DNA from: Bacillota bacterium
GTDB lineage: Bacteria; Bacillota; Clostridia; Lachnospirales; Cellulosilyticaceae
NCBI GenBank assembly: GCA_023415525.1
Contig: JAEZKI010000311.1
Coordinates: 1 to 6,977, forward strand
Length of the DNA: 6,977 nt
Direction: 5' to 3'
Part shown: piece after piece, positions 1-6,636 of the stretch
Layout of the letters: every line of letters begins with the position of its first letter
Numbering within the stretch: position 1 is the first letter of the stretch
Made by a program: the position numbers and the translations under genes
The notes under the pieces: model-generated
Database searches by the model: none
What the model saw: only the letters and a program-made list of their open reading frames with translations
Told to the model about the DNA's origin: nothing

Positions 1-254
1 AGGTAATAGGAAATATTGTAGCGACAAGGAAACATCAAGCTCTTGTTGGAAATAAGTTTCTTTTAGTAGAAACTTTAGAATTAATCCATGGCCAAAAGGA
101 AAAATTTATTGCCATTGATACAGTAGGAGCAGGAGTAGGAGAGATTGTGCTCATTGTAAAGGGAAGTGGAGCAAGGTGCAGTATAGATAATCCCAAGGTA
201 CCTATTGATGCAGCTATAGTAGGAATCGTAGATGATGAAAATCATTTGGAATAA
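1..254 (+). CDS. eutN: EutN/CcmL-family microcompartment vertex protein (5' truncated)
   Basis: This is the C-terminal 83 codons of a small shell protein, read in the frame starting at base 3 and ending at TAA 252-254. The family forms pentamers that cap the vertices of bacterial microcompartments. The translation begins VIGNIVATRKHQ and carries the family hallmarks in order: the N-terminal G-x-I-V-A-T-R-K strand, AIDTVGAGVGEIVL in the middle, the GSGAR loop, and the C-terminal DAAIVGIVD strand. Family members are usually about 85-100 residues, so only a handful of N-terminal residues and the start codon should be missing beyond the left edge. It lies 29 bases ahead of the pduS start and is presumably in the same operon. 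The family is clear; calling it EutN, PduN or a GRM-type paralogue is arbitrary without the rest of the locus. Confidence 0.92.
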   Translation, partial: VIGNIVATRKHQALVGNKFLLVETLELIHGQKEKFIAIDTVGAGVGEIVLIVKGSGARCSIDNPKVPIDAAIVGIVDDENHLE

Positions 255-270
255 AAGATAGGCAAGAAGA

Positions 271-277
271 GAGGTGA
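271..277 (+). promoter_or_regulatory. Ribosome binding site that favours a TTG start for pduS
   Basis: GAGGTGA matches the 3' end of 16S rRNA over seven bases. It abuts the ATG at 278 with no spacer, which is too close for initiation, but stands six bases before the in-frame TTG at 284, which is ideal. The sequence upstream of it (AAGAAGA) is a much poorer match that could serve the ATG. I therefore prefer TTG 284 as the start. Confidence 0.6.
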
Positions 278-283
278 ATGATA

Positions 284-1615
284 TTGACGTTTGAAGAGAT
301 AAAAGAGGCTATATTTGAGGCAGGTGTCATTGGAGCAGGGGGAGCTGGTTTCCCTACACATATTAAGCTAGCAACCCAAATGGATTATTTGGTCATTAAT
401 GGCGCAGAATGTGAACCCCTCATTTATACAGACTACGAGTTGATGGAACATTATGGTGAAGCAATGGTCATAGTCATTCGTCAATTACTTCAGACTCTTT
501 GTATTAAAAAAGCGGTGTGGGGGATTAAAAAGAAGCATTCAAGTCTTATTGCTAAACTCCGTACAATGACCTCATCCGATGAAAATATTGAAATTTGTGG
601 CCTTGATAATATTTATCCTGCAGGAGATGAACTAACACTTATCCATCATTGTACAGGAATCATCATCTCTAGAGGGCAACTCCCTAGTAGCAAAAAAGTG
701 ATAGAAATCAATGTAGAAACCTTATGGAACATTTATAAGGCCCTCTTTGAAAAGCTTCCTGTTACGGAGAAGTATGTCATGATAGGAGGAGCAGTAGAGG
801 AGCCCCTCGTTTTTAAAGTGCCATTAGGAACCCCTTATGCAGAACTTATTAAACAAGTTAAACCTCAAATAGAAGACTATGAATTGTTAATAGGTGGGCC
901 TATGATGGGTTCTTTTTCCTCGAAAGAAGGCTATGTCACTAAGACCACTAAAGCACTTCTAATTTTGCCAAAGGAGAGTCCAGTCTATCGTAACAAGCAG
1001 GCCCTTGATTTAAGTAGCATGAAAAGAGTGATGTCCTGTTGCTCTCAATGTCAAATGTGTACGGACTTATGCCCACGTAATAAGCTAGGCCATAAGGTGG
1101 AACCTCATAAAGTCATGAATGCTTTTGCCAATGGCCTTTTGAACCACGGAGGTGTTTTGAAGACAGCTTTAGGATGTTGTGGCTGCAATATTTGTTCTTA
1201 TTTTGCTTGCCATCATGACTTGATGCCCTCACAATTCATGATGTTAGTAAAAAAAGAACTTCTTAAAGAAGGAATAAAACCAGAAGTAAATGAGCCACTA
1301 GCGGCTAAAATAGGAGGGGAAGTAGAAATTCCCTCAAGTCGCTTATTGGATAAATTAGGGATTAAACAGTATGATAAGCATCCACTATGGGTAGAAGAAG
1401 CTCTTGAAGTCCAAAAGGTTTACTTGCCACTTGCAGCCCATGTAGGGAACCCTTCTATGCCACTTGTTCAAGTAGGGGAAGAGGTAGAAAAGGGGCAGCT
1501 TATTGCCTGTGGAAGTAAAGGAAAGATAAGTTGTCAGATTCATAGTAGTTTAGAAGGCCGAGTTAGTAGGATGACGGAAACAGAAATAGTAATAGAAAGG
1601 AGGAGGGTGAAATGA
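284..1615 (+). CDS. pduS: PduS-like RnfC-type iron-sulfur flavoprotein of the microcompartment
   Basis: This is a PduS-family protein of about 443 residues, the usual size. Family members bind flavin and two [4Fe-4S] clusters, act as cobalamin reductase in Pdu systems, and are thought to pass electrons through the shell to PduT. Visible in order (numbered from TTG 284): glycine-rich GAGGAGFPTH at about 17-26 in the Complex I 51-kDa-like domain; NGAECEP at 39-45; an SLBB-like stretch at about 165-210 (MIGGAVEEP, LIGGPMMG); a first cluster motif C253-x2-C256-x2-C259-x3-C263-P; a second cluster C298-x2-C301-x2-C304-x4-C309; and a C-terminal RnfC-type barrel-sandwich domain from about 385 (VGEEVEKGQLIACG). 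All eight ligands are intact. The ATG at 278 is an alternative start adding two residues. The stop overlaps the pduT start by four bases, implying translational coupling. In a B12-independent locus it would act as a general redox conduit rather than a cobalamin reductase. Confidence 0.93.
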   Translation: MTFEEIKEAIFEAGVIGAGGAGFPTHIKLATQMDYLVINGAECEPLIYTDYELMEHYGEAMVIVIRQLLQTLCIKKAVWGIKKKHSSLIAKLRTMTSSDENIEICGLDNIYPAGDELTLIHHCTGIIISRGQLPSSKKVIEINVETLWNIYKALFEKLPVTEKYVMIGGAVEEPLVFKVPLGTPYAELIKQVKPQIEDYELLIGGPMMGSFSSKEGYVTKTTKALLILPKESPVYRNKQALDLSSMKRVMSCCSQCQMCTDLCPRNKLGHKVEPHKVMNAFANGLLNHGGVLKTALGCCGCNICSYFACHHDLMPSQFMMLVKKELLKEGIKPEVNEPLAAKIGGEVEIPSSRLLDKLGIKQYDKHPLWVEEALEVQKVYLPLAAHVGNPSMPLVQVGEEVEKGQLIACGSKGKISCQIHSSLEGRVSRMTETEIVIERRRVK

Positions 1616-2166
1616 CAGAGATGAAATCATTGGGTATTGCAGAATACCGCTCCATTGCTCTTGGGCTTCAAGCAGCAGATTATATGGTGAAGACAGCTGA
1701 GATAAAACTTCTGGTGGCTCAAGTCATGTGTCCAGGGAAATACATCCTTGTATTTACCGGCAAGTTATCCTCTGTCAAGGCTGCTTTAGGAGTGGCTAAC
1801 AAACCTCCTTTTGATACCGTGTTGATAGATACCTACTTACTAGGTAATCCGGATGCAAGTTTGATTCCAGCGCTTTATGGAGCTAGTGAAAAAGGAAACC
1901 CCGAAGCAGTGGGAATTATAGAAGGCTATTCGGTGGCTTCCATTATAGGCATAGCAGATGATATTGTAAAAACAAGTCCCACACGCCTTATTGAGATTCG
2001 TCTGGCCAGGGGAATGTCTGGCAAATCCTTTGCCTTGTTTAGTGGTGAATTAGCAGCCGTAGAGGCCTCTATGGAAAAAGCAAAAAAGGCACTTCTTGAA
2101 AATGGCATGTATCTTCAAAGTGCAGTGATCCCTCATCCAGACCCACAAATTTGGGAGACTTTATAG
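1612..2166 (+). CDS. pduT: PduT-like tandem-BMC-domain shell protein with probable [4Fe-4S] cluster
   Basis: The 184-residue protein is built of two BMC domains (about 4-90 and 96-178), as in trimeric PduT shell proteins. The first domain starts SLGIAEYRSIALGLQAADYM and the second EAVGIIEGYSVASIIGIADD. The motif V-M-C40-P-G-K-Y matches the PduT loop, where one cysteine per subunit places a [4Fe-4S] cluster at the trimer pore (Cys38 in the Citrobacter protein). Having that cysteine next to pduS supports electron transfer across the shell from PduS. The start is ATG 1612, overlapping the pduS stop as ATGA, with AAGGAGG at 1597-1603 eight bases upstream; ATG 1621 is possible but less well spaced. 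This is the last gene of the BMC operon, as a terminator follows immediately. Confidence 0.94.
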   Translation: MTEMKSLGIAEYRSIALGLQAADYMVKTAEIKLLVAQVMCPGKYILVFTGKLSSVKAALGVANKPPFDTVLIDTYLLGNPDASLIPALYGASEKGNPEAVGIIEGYSVASIIGIADDIVKTSPTRLIEIRLARGMSGKSFALFSGELAAVEASMEKAKKALLENGMYLQSAVIPHPDPQIWETL

Positions 2167-2168
2167 TT

Positions 2169-2222
2169 AAATACCTGCAGTCATGAGAGCGTTAGTCAAC
2201 TTTCTTGTAGGCAGGTATTTTT
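2169..2222 (+). terminator. Terminator of the microcompartment operon
   Basis: A perfect 10-bp stem pairs AAATACCTGC (2169-2178) with GCAGGTATTT (2211-2220), and the T run at 2218-2222 follows. The enclosed 32 bases can fold into an imperfect inner stem (about 2183-2193 with 2198-2208, closed by GTT/AAC), so the whole may be one long interrupted hairpin. It begins three bases after the pduT stop. It separates the shell genes from rhaB but may leak. Confidence 0.75.
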
Positions 2223-2230
2223 GTTATAAA
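2222..2230 (+). promoter_or_regulatory. Candidate extended -10 promoter of rhaB
   Basis: TGTTATAAA is a TGn extension plus a -10 hexamer with five of six consensus bases, overlapping the T tail of the preceding terminator. No convincing -35 lies at the right distance (TTCTTG at 2202-2207 is poor). It would give a leader of about 28 bases containing the AGGAG ribosome binding site at 2255-2259. Read-through from the BMC operon is an alternative source of rhaB mRNA. Confidence 0.35.
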
Positions 2231-2265
2231 TAAGAAAATAAAGGAAGAATAGAGAGGAGAAGGCT

Positions 2266-3690
2266 ATGAAGCAAAAAGCATATGTGGCAATTGATTTAGG
2301 AGCTTCCAGTGGAAGACTTTTATTGGGAAGTATGAAAGATGGCAAGCTGAGTTTGGAAGAAGTCCATCGTTTTGCCAATGACCCTGTCTACTTAGGTGAT
2401 ACTTTATATTGGGACTTTATGCGGATTTTTTATGAAATCAAGCAAGGGCTTAAAAAATTAGCTCAGCGAGAAGATGTAGAGATTAGCTCGATTGGAATAG
2501 ATACTTGGGGAGTAGATGGAGCCTGGTTAGATAAAAAGGGTAAGCTATTAACCAATCCTGTTCACTACAGAGATCATCGTACAAGTGAGATTATGGAAGA
2601 TTTCTATACGAAGATAACAGATAGTAAGCTCTATGATATTACAGGTATTCAAAAGATGAGCTTTAATACAGTCTATCAACTTTATCATGACATCACCCAA
2701 AATGAAGTCGTAAGGACCTTTGGAGAAAAGTGGCTTTTTATGCCCGATTTATTGGCGTACTTTTTAACAGGAAATACCTTTAACGAGTACAGTATAGCTT
2801 CTACAGGCGCTTTACTGGATGCTAAAACAAGAACCTACTCTGAGGAGTTATTTAATGCCCTTGGGTTACCTTTTGATAAGATGCAACCTATTGTCATGCC
2901 AGGGACTATTGTAGGGAGCTTAACAAAAGGCATTCAAGAAGAGACTGGCTTAGGGGCAGTTAAAGTGGTAGCAGTAGGGAGTCATGACACCGCCTCTGCT
3001 GTAGCAGGAACCCCTCTTGAAACAGAAAATGAAGTTTATCTTTGTTGCGGGACTTGGTGCTTAATGGGCATGGAACTTAGTGAGCCTATTTTAGATGAAA
3101 AGTCTAAAACCTTTAATATTACCAATGAAGGCGGGGTAGAAGGAACCATTCGTTATCTGAAAAATATCAATGGCTTGTGGTTTTTGCAACAGCTTCGTAA
3201 AGTATGGAATGAACGAGGTTTAAAGCTTTCTTTCCCAGATATTATTGCAGCAGTAAAGGAATCTAGTTGTGAATGGGCTGTAGACGCAAAATTAGATCGT
3301 TTTATGGCTCCTCTTAATATGGAAAAAGAAATTATTGCTTATTGTGAAGAAGTTTATGGCGTCACACTAGAAACAGTAGGAGATATTGCAAAAGCAGCTT
3401 ATAATGGACTGGCTATTTACTACAAAGAAGTTCTAGAAGAGTTCGAAAAGATTACAGGAAAAACCATTACAACGATTCGCATGGTAGGAGGAGGTATACA
3501 AGACCACTACCTTTGCCAACGTGTAGCTGATAGTACTGACAGGAAGGTTATTGCTGGACCTATAGAAGCCTCTTGTATAGGAAACATTCTTATGCAAATG
3601 AAAGCATTAGGGGATATAGAAAGTTTAAGTGAAGGCAGAGCCATTGTAAGAAAGTCTTTTGAGCAAGAGCTTTATACAAACAAGAGATAA
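2266..3690 (+). CDS. rhaB: Rhamnulokinase
   Basis: This cytoplasmic FGGY-family kinase phosphorylates L-rhamnulose with ATP to L-rhamnulose 1-phosphate, the step before aldol cleavage to DHAP and L-lactaldehyde. It has 474 residues, close to the usual 480-490. The N-terminal lobe opens with the phosphate-binding strand D10-L-G-A-S-S-G-R, followed by the substrate-side motif I-D79-T-W-G-V-D84. GSHDTASAVAG contains the expected catalytic base Asp241. The second lobe carries NEGGVEGTIR and NINGLWFLQQ, VGGGIQD at 407-413 and AGPIEASCIGN near 430-440, all typical of RhaB rather than fuculokinase or xylulokinase. The usual S-x-GTWSLMG segment reads C260-C-G-T-W-C265-L-M-G. The start is ATG 2266, with AGGAG at 2255-2259 six bases upstream. 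It is flanked by hairpins on both sides and so may be a one-gene transcription unit, although rhaA lies just beyond lacI. Confidence 0.95.
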   Translation: MKQKAYVAIDLGASSGRLLLGSMKDGKLSLEEVHRFANDPVYLGDTLYWDFMRIFYEIKQGLKKLAQREDVEISSIGIDTWGVDGAWLDKKGKLLTNPVHYRDHRTSEIMEDFYTKITDSKLYDITGIQKMSFNTVYQLYHDITQNEVVRTFGEKWLFMPDLLAYFLTGNTFNEYSIASTGALLDAKTRTYSEELFNALGLPFDKMQPIVMPGTIVGSLTKGIQEETGLGAVKVVAVGSHDTASAVAGTPLETENEVYLCCGTWCLMGMELSEPILDEKSKTFNITNEGGVEGTIRYLKNINGLWFLQQLRKVWNERGLKLSFPDIIAAVKESSCEWAVDAKLDRFMAPLNMEKEIIAYCEEVYGVTLETVGDIAKAAYNGLAIYYKEVLEEFEKITGKTITTIRMVGGGIQDHYLCQRVADSTDRKVIAGPIEASCIGNILMQMKALGDIESLSEGRAIVRKSFEQELYTNKR

Positions 3691-3695
3691 AAGAG

Positions 3696-3745
3696 AAGGC
3701 ACTAAAAGCCTATAAGGTGAAAACCTTAGGTGATTTAGTGCCTTT
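3696..3745 (+). terminator. Large two-tier hairpin after rhaB
   Basis: The outer arms AAGGCACTAAA (3696-3706) and TTTAGTGCCTT (3734-3744) pair perfectly over 11 bp. Inside is a second stem, AAGGT/ACCTT, closed by a GAAA tetraloop and flanked by CCT/AGG. It starts six bases after the rhaB stop. The bases after it are only weakly T-rich (TTCGTGCTTCC), so it may protect the mRNA end or work with the T-tailed hairpin just downstream rather than terminate alone. Confidence 0.55.
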
Positions 3746-3751
3746 CGTGCT

Positions 3752-3780
3752 TCCTATTAGAAAGATAATAGGATTTTCTT
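3752..3780 (+). terminator. Second, AT-rich hairpin with T tail after rhaB
   Basis: TCCTATTA (3752-3759) and TAATAGGA (3766-3773) form a perfect 8-bp stem around a six-base loop, followed directly by TTTTCTT. The shape is that of an intrinsic terminator but the stem is poor in GC. The same inverted repeat could be a protein-binding site, because its right arm shares ATAATAGG with the tandem repeat at 3807-3843. Confidence 0.45.
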
Positions 3781-3806
3781 AAAAATCCATGGCGAATAAT
3801 GCAACG

Positions 3807-3846
3807 AGATGCTATATAATAGGAATAGATGCTATATAATAGGCAG
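3807..3846 (+). repeat. 20-bp tandem duplication containing TATAAT
   Basis: Two head-to-tail copies occupy 3807-3826 and 3827-3846. The first 17 bases (AGATGCTATATAATAGG) are identical and 18 of 20 positions match overall. Each copy contains a perfect TATAAT (3815-3820 and 3835-3840) preceded by a TG. The 20-bp period is about two helical turns. It lies about 90 bases before the lacI start. Confidence 0.9.
3810..3840 (+). promoter_or_regulatory. Probable duplicated promoter of lacI
   Basis: Both TATAAT hexamers (3815-3820 and 3835-3840) are candidates for the -10 of the first lacI gene. TG dinucleotides precede them at 3810-3811 and 3830-3831, giving partial extended -10 character. I find no good -35 for either. 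Start points would fall near 3827 and 3847, placing the operator-like site at 3859-3875 shortly downstream, the same order as in front of rhaA. Confidence 0.45.
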
Positions 3847-3858
3847 TAAGACTAGGAG

Positions 3859-3875
3859 TGAAAATTTTTACTTAA
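3859..3875 (+). promoter_or_regulatory. LacI/cre-like operator upstream of lacI (autoregulation candidate)
   Basis: TGAAAATTTTTACTTAA matches the 17 bases at 5125-5141 in front of rhaA (TGAAAACGTTTACTTAA) at 15 of 17 positions; only the central CG is replaced by TT. LacI-family proteins normally need the central CpG for hinge-helix insertion, so this copy should bind more weakly. It lies downstream of the candidate lacI promoter, where bound repressor would limit lacI transcription. Confidence 0.5.
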
Positions 3876-3938
3876 AATAAAAGGCTCTTATGCAAAAAAA
3901 TTATAGTATAAAAAGATATAAGGAAGGAAAAGGGATGA

Positions 3939-4974
<1,036 letters not shown>

Positions 4975-4976
<2 letters not shown>

Positions 4977-5009
4977 AGGCACTAAGAATGCAGTTTTTAG
5001 TTACTTTTT
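4975..5009 (+). terminator. Terminator of lacI, overlapping its stop codon
   Basis: Bases 4975-4985 (AAAGGCACTAA) pair with 4997-5007 (TTAGTTACTTT) at 9 of 11 positions, with a two-base internal mismatch and an 11-base loop. The T run spans 5005-5009. The left arm starts inside the TAA stop. Both arms resemble the hairpin after rhaB: AAGGCACTAA is shared exactly, and TTTAGTxxCTTT is common to both right arms. Confidence 0.55.
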
Positions 5010-5013
5010 ATAG

Positions 5014-5047
5014 TTTTCATGATGTTTCATAGCCAAATCCATGAAAA
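5014..5047 (+). repeat. Inverted repeat upstream of the rhaA promoter
   Basis: TTTTCATG (5014-5021) and CATGAAAA (5040-5047) are perfect 8-bp inverted copies separated by 18 bases. The right copy ends 22 bases before the rhaA -35. It has no T tail, so it looks more like a binding site or chance structure than a terminator. Confidence 0.5.
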
Positions 5048-5069
5048 GAAATATTCTAAATTGAAAATA

Positions 5070-5098
5070 TTGATAGTACAAAAATAACGTGCTATTCT
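5070..5098 (+). promoter_or_regulatory. rhaA promoter
   Basis: TTGATA (5070-5075, five of six -35 bases) is followed after exactly 17 bases by TATTCT (5093-5098, four of six -10 bases), with the extension TGC immediately before it (TG at 5090-5091). The predicted transcription start is near 5105, six bases upstream of the operator pair, leaving a leader of about 75 bases before the rhaA ATG. Confidence 0.65.
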
Positions 5099-5110
5099 TA
5101 TACCAAGGAA

Positions 5111-5138
5111 TGAAAACATTTACATGAAAACGTTTACT
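5111..5138 (+). promoter_or_regulatory. Two back-to-back cre/LacI-type operators before rhaA
   Basis: TGAAAACATTTACA (5111-5124) is directly followed by TGAAAACGTTTACT (5125-5138). Against the catabolite-responsive element consensus TGWAANCGNTNWCA each matches all but one defined base: the first has CA in place of the central CG, the second ends in T. They lie at about +6 to +33, a position suited to roadblock repression. Candidate binders are the LacI protein encoded just upstream and the global regulator CcpA; the sequence alone cannot separate them. Confidence 0.7.
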
Positions 5139-5179
5139 TAAGTACTATTAAAAACAAACATACAAGAAGAGGTGGTTAA

Positions 5180-6445
5180 ATGACTGAAAAAGAGCGTATT
5201 ATTCAAGGGTATGAATTAGCAAAGAACTACTATAATAAATGGGGAATTGATGTAGAAGTTGTTCTCAAAAAAGTAGATGAAGTGGCTATTTCTATGCACT
5301 GCTGGCAAGGTGATGATGTAGGAGGATTTGAGAACCCCAATGGACAGCTTACCGGAGGGATTCAAGCAACAGGTAATTATCCTGGGAAAGCAAGGACGGC
5401 CGAAGAATTAAGGGCAGATATAGACAAGGCCATGTCCCTTATTCCTGGTAAACTTCGTTTAAATCTCCATGCTATTTATGCTGAAACACAGGGAGAAGCT
5501 GTAGAGAGGGACCAATTAAGACCTGAACATTTTGCAAATTGGGTGGATTGGGCTAAGAAAAAAGGAATAGGTCTCGATTTTAACCCTACTTGTTTTTCAC
5601 ATCCTCTAAGCGCAGACGGCTTTACTCTTTCACATCCCAATAATGAAATAAGAGAATTTTGGATTAGGCACTGCAAAGCTTCACGCCAAATCGCAGCTTA
5701 CTTTGGTAAAGAATTAGGGACACCTGCTGTGACAAATTATTGGATTCCTGATGGCTATAAAGATACTCCTATAGATCGTAAGGCACCTCGTGAACGGCTA
5801 TACGATTCACTTAATCAGATTTTTGAAGAACCTATTGATGAAGCCTATAACTTAGATGCGGTAGAATCAAAGGTATTTGGGATTGGAGCTGAAGCTTATA
5901 CAGTAGGCTCTAATGAATTTTACATGGGTTATGCCACAGCTCATCATAAATTACTCTGCTTAGATGCCGGACATTTTCATCCTACAGAAGTTATTTCAGA
6001 TAAAATTTCTGCGGTTATGCCCTTTGTTGGAGGACTATTACTTCATGTGAGCCGCCCAGTAAGATGGGATAGTGATCATGTTGTTATTCTAGATGATGAA
6101 CTTCAAGCTATAGCTAAGGAACTTGTAAGAGGTGGCTATTTAGAAAAAACACATATTGGCCTCGACTTTTTTGATGCCAGTATTAATCGTATTGCAGCCT
6201 GGGTAATAGGTACCCGTAATATGCGAAAGGCCATTCTCTTTGCTATGTTAGAGCCTACCCAGTACCTAAAAGATTTAGAACTTAAAGGCGACTATACTTC
6301 TAGGCTTGCTTTATTGGAAGAAATGAAAACAGCTCCTTATGCAGCAGTATGGGAATACTATTTAATGAGTCATCAACTACCAATAGGAATGGCTTGGATA
6401 GATGAAATAAAGCGTTATGAAGAAGAGGTTTTACTTAAAAGATAA
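5180..6445 (+). CDS. rhaA: L-rhamnose isomerase
   Basis: This cytoplasmic metal-dependent aldose-ketose isomerase converts L-rhamnose to L-rhamnulose, the first catabolic step. At 421 residues it is nearly the size of the E. coli enzyme (419). The TIM-barrel metal ligands are all present and keep the same mutual spacing as in E. coli: Glu229 (in [12 protein letters not shown]), Asp262 and His265 ([11 protein letters not shown]), His289 ([14 protein letters not shown]), Asp297, Asp299 and Asp329 ([18 protein letters not shown]). The N-terminal [13 protein letters not shown] block is also typical. The start is ATG 5180, with GAGGTGG at 5169-5175 four bases upstream. It has its own promoter, two operators and a strong terminator, so it should be an independently controlled single-gene unit despite rhaB being only 1.5 kb upstream. 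No missing or unusual key residue was seen. Confidence 0.97.
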   Translation: MTEKERIIQGYELAKNYYNKWGIDVEVVLKKVDEVAISMHCWQGDDVGGFENPNGQLTGGIQATGNYPGKARTAEELRADIDKAMSLIPGKLRLNLHAIYAETQGEAVERDQLRPEHFANWVDWAKKKGIGLDFNPTCFSHPLSADGFTLSHPNNEIREFWIRHCKASRQIAAYFGKELGTPAVTNYWIPDGYKDTPIDRKAPRERLYDSLNQIFEEPIDEAYNLDAVESKVFGIGAEAYTVGSNEFYMGYATAHHKLLCLDAGHFHPTEVISDKISAVMPFVGGLLLHVSRPVRWDSDHVVILDDELQAIAKELVRGGYLEKTHIGLDFFDASINRIAAWVIGTRNMRKAILFAMLEPTQYLKDLELKGDYTSRLALLEEMKTAPYAAVWEYYLMSHQLPIGMAWIDEIKRYEEEVLLKR

Positions 6446-6460
6446 TACTTGCCCCTTAAG

Positions 6461-6503
6461 AAAGGAGACGACATACTAAGCTTAAGTATGTTGCCTCCTT
6501 TTT
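6461..6503 (+). terminator. Strong rho-independent terminator of rhaA
   Basis: AAAGGAG (6461-6467) pairs with CTCCTTT (6495-6501). After one A-C mismatch, CGACATACT (6469-6477) pairs with AGTATGTTG (6485-6493) around a seven-base loop. TTTTT at 6499-6503 follows. It begins 15 bases after the rhaA stop and isolates rhaA from the next regulator gene. Confidence 0.9.
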
Positions 6504-6559
6504 ATAAATTGATGTAAGAATAAATGAAATCGATGGATACGCTATAGCAAAGCCACGGG

Positions 6560-6588
6560 TTGACAATATAAATAAATGTAATTATATT
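6560..6588 (+). promoter_or_regulatory. Promoter of the second lacI-type gene
   Basis: A perfect TTGACA (6560-6565) stands exactly 17 bases before TATATT (6583-6588, five of six consensus bases). The start point is predicted near 6595, about 42 bases before the ATG. This is the best-formed promoter in the window. Confidence 0.75.
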
Positions 6589-6591
6589 AAA

Positions 6592-6616
6592 ATTAACAAA
6601 TATAAATAAAGTTAAT
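6592..6616 (+). repeat. Inverted repeat at the start point of the second lacI-type gene
   Basis: ATTAAC (6592-6597) and GTTAAT (6611-6616) are inverted copies separated by 13 bases, spanning the predicted transcription start and early leader. A 12-bp direct repeat (AATATAAATAAA at 6565-6576 and 6599-6610) overlaps it. The region is nearly pure A and T, so chance is a real possibility; an operator is the alternative. Confidence 0.35.
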
Positions 6617-6636
6617 AAACAAAAAAGGGGATTATA

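Noticed and set aside
1926..2108. 60-codon open frame on the - strand
   Set aside because: It lies wholly inside pduT, whose translation is a clear two-domain BMC protein; the antisense product resembles nothing and has no convincing ribosome binding site.
2169..2222. Possible riboswitch or T-box before rhaB
   Set aside because: The leader is under 100 bases and lacks conserved riboswitch or T-box features; a terminator hairpin explains it.
2196..2378. 60-codon open frame on the - strand with a hydrophobic stretch
   Set aside because: It overlaps the pduT terminator and the start of rhaB in antisense; the hydrophobic run comes from A-rich + strand DNA, not from a real membrane segment.
3807..3846. 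CRISPR array or mobile-element end
   Set aside because: There are only two copies with no spacer between them, and no transposase or Cas gene nearby; a simple tandem duplication explains it.
5476..5676. 66-codon open frame on the - strand
   Set aside because: It is antisense to rhaA, whose reading frame is strongly conserved through this stretch.
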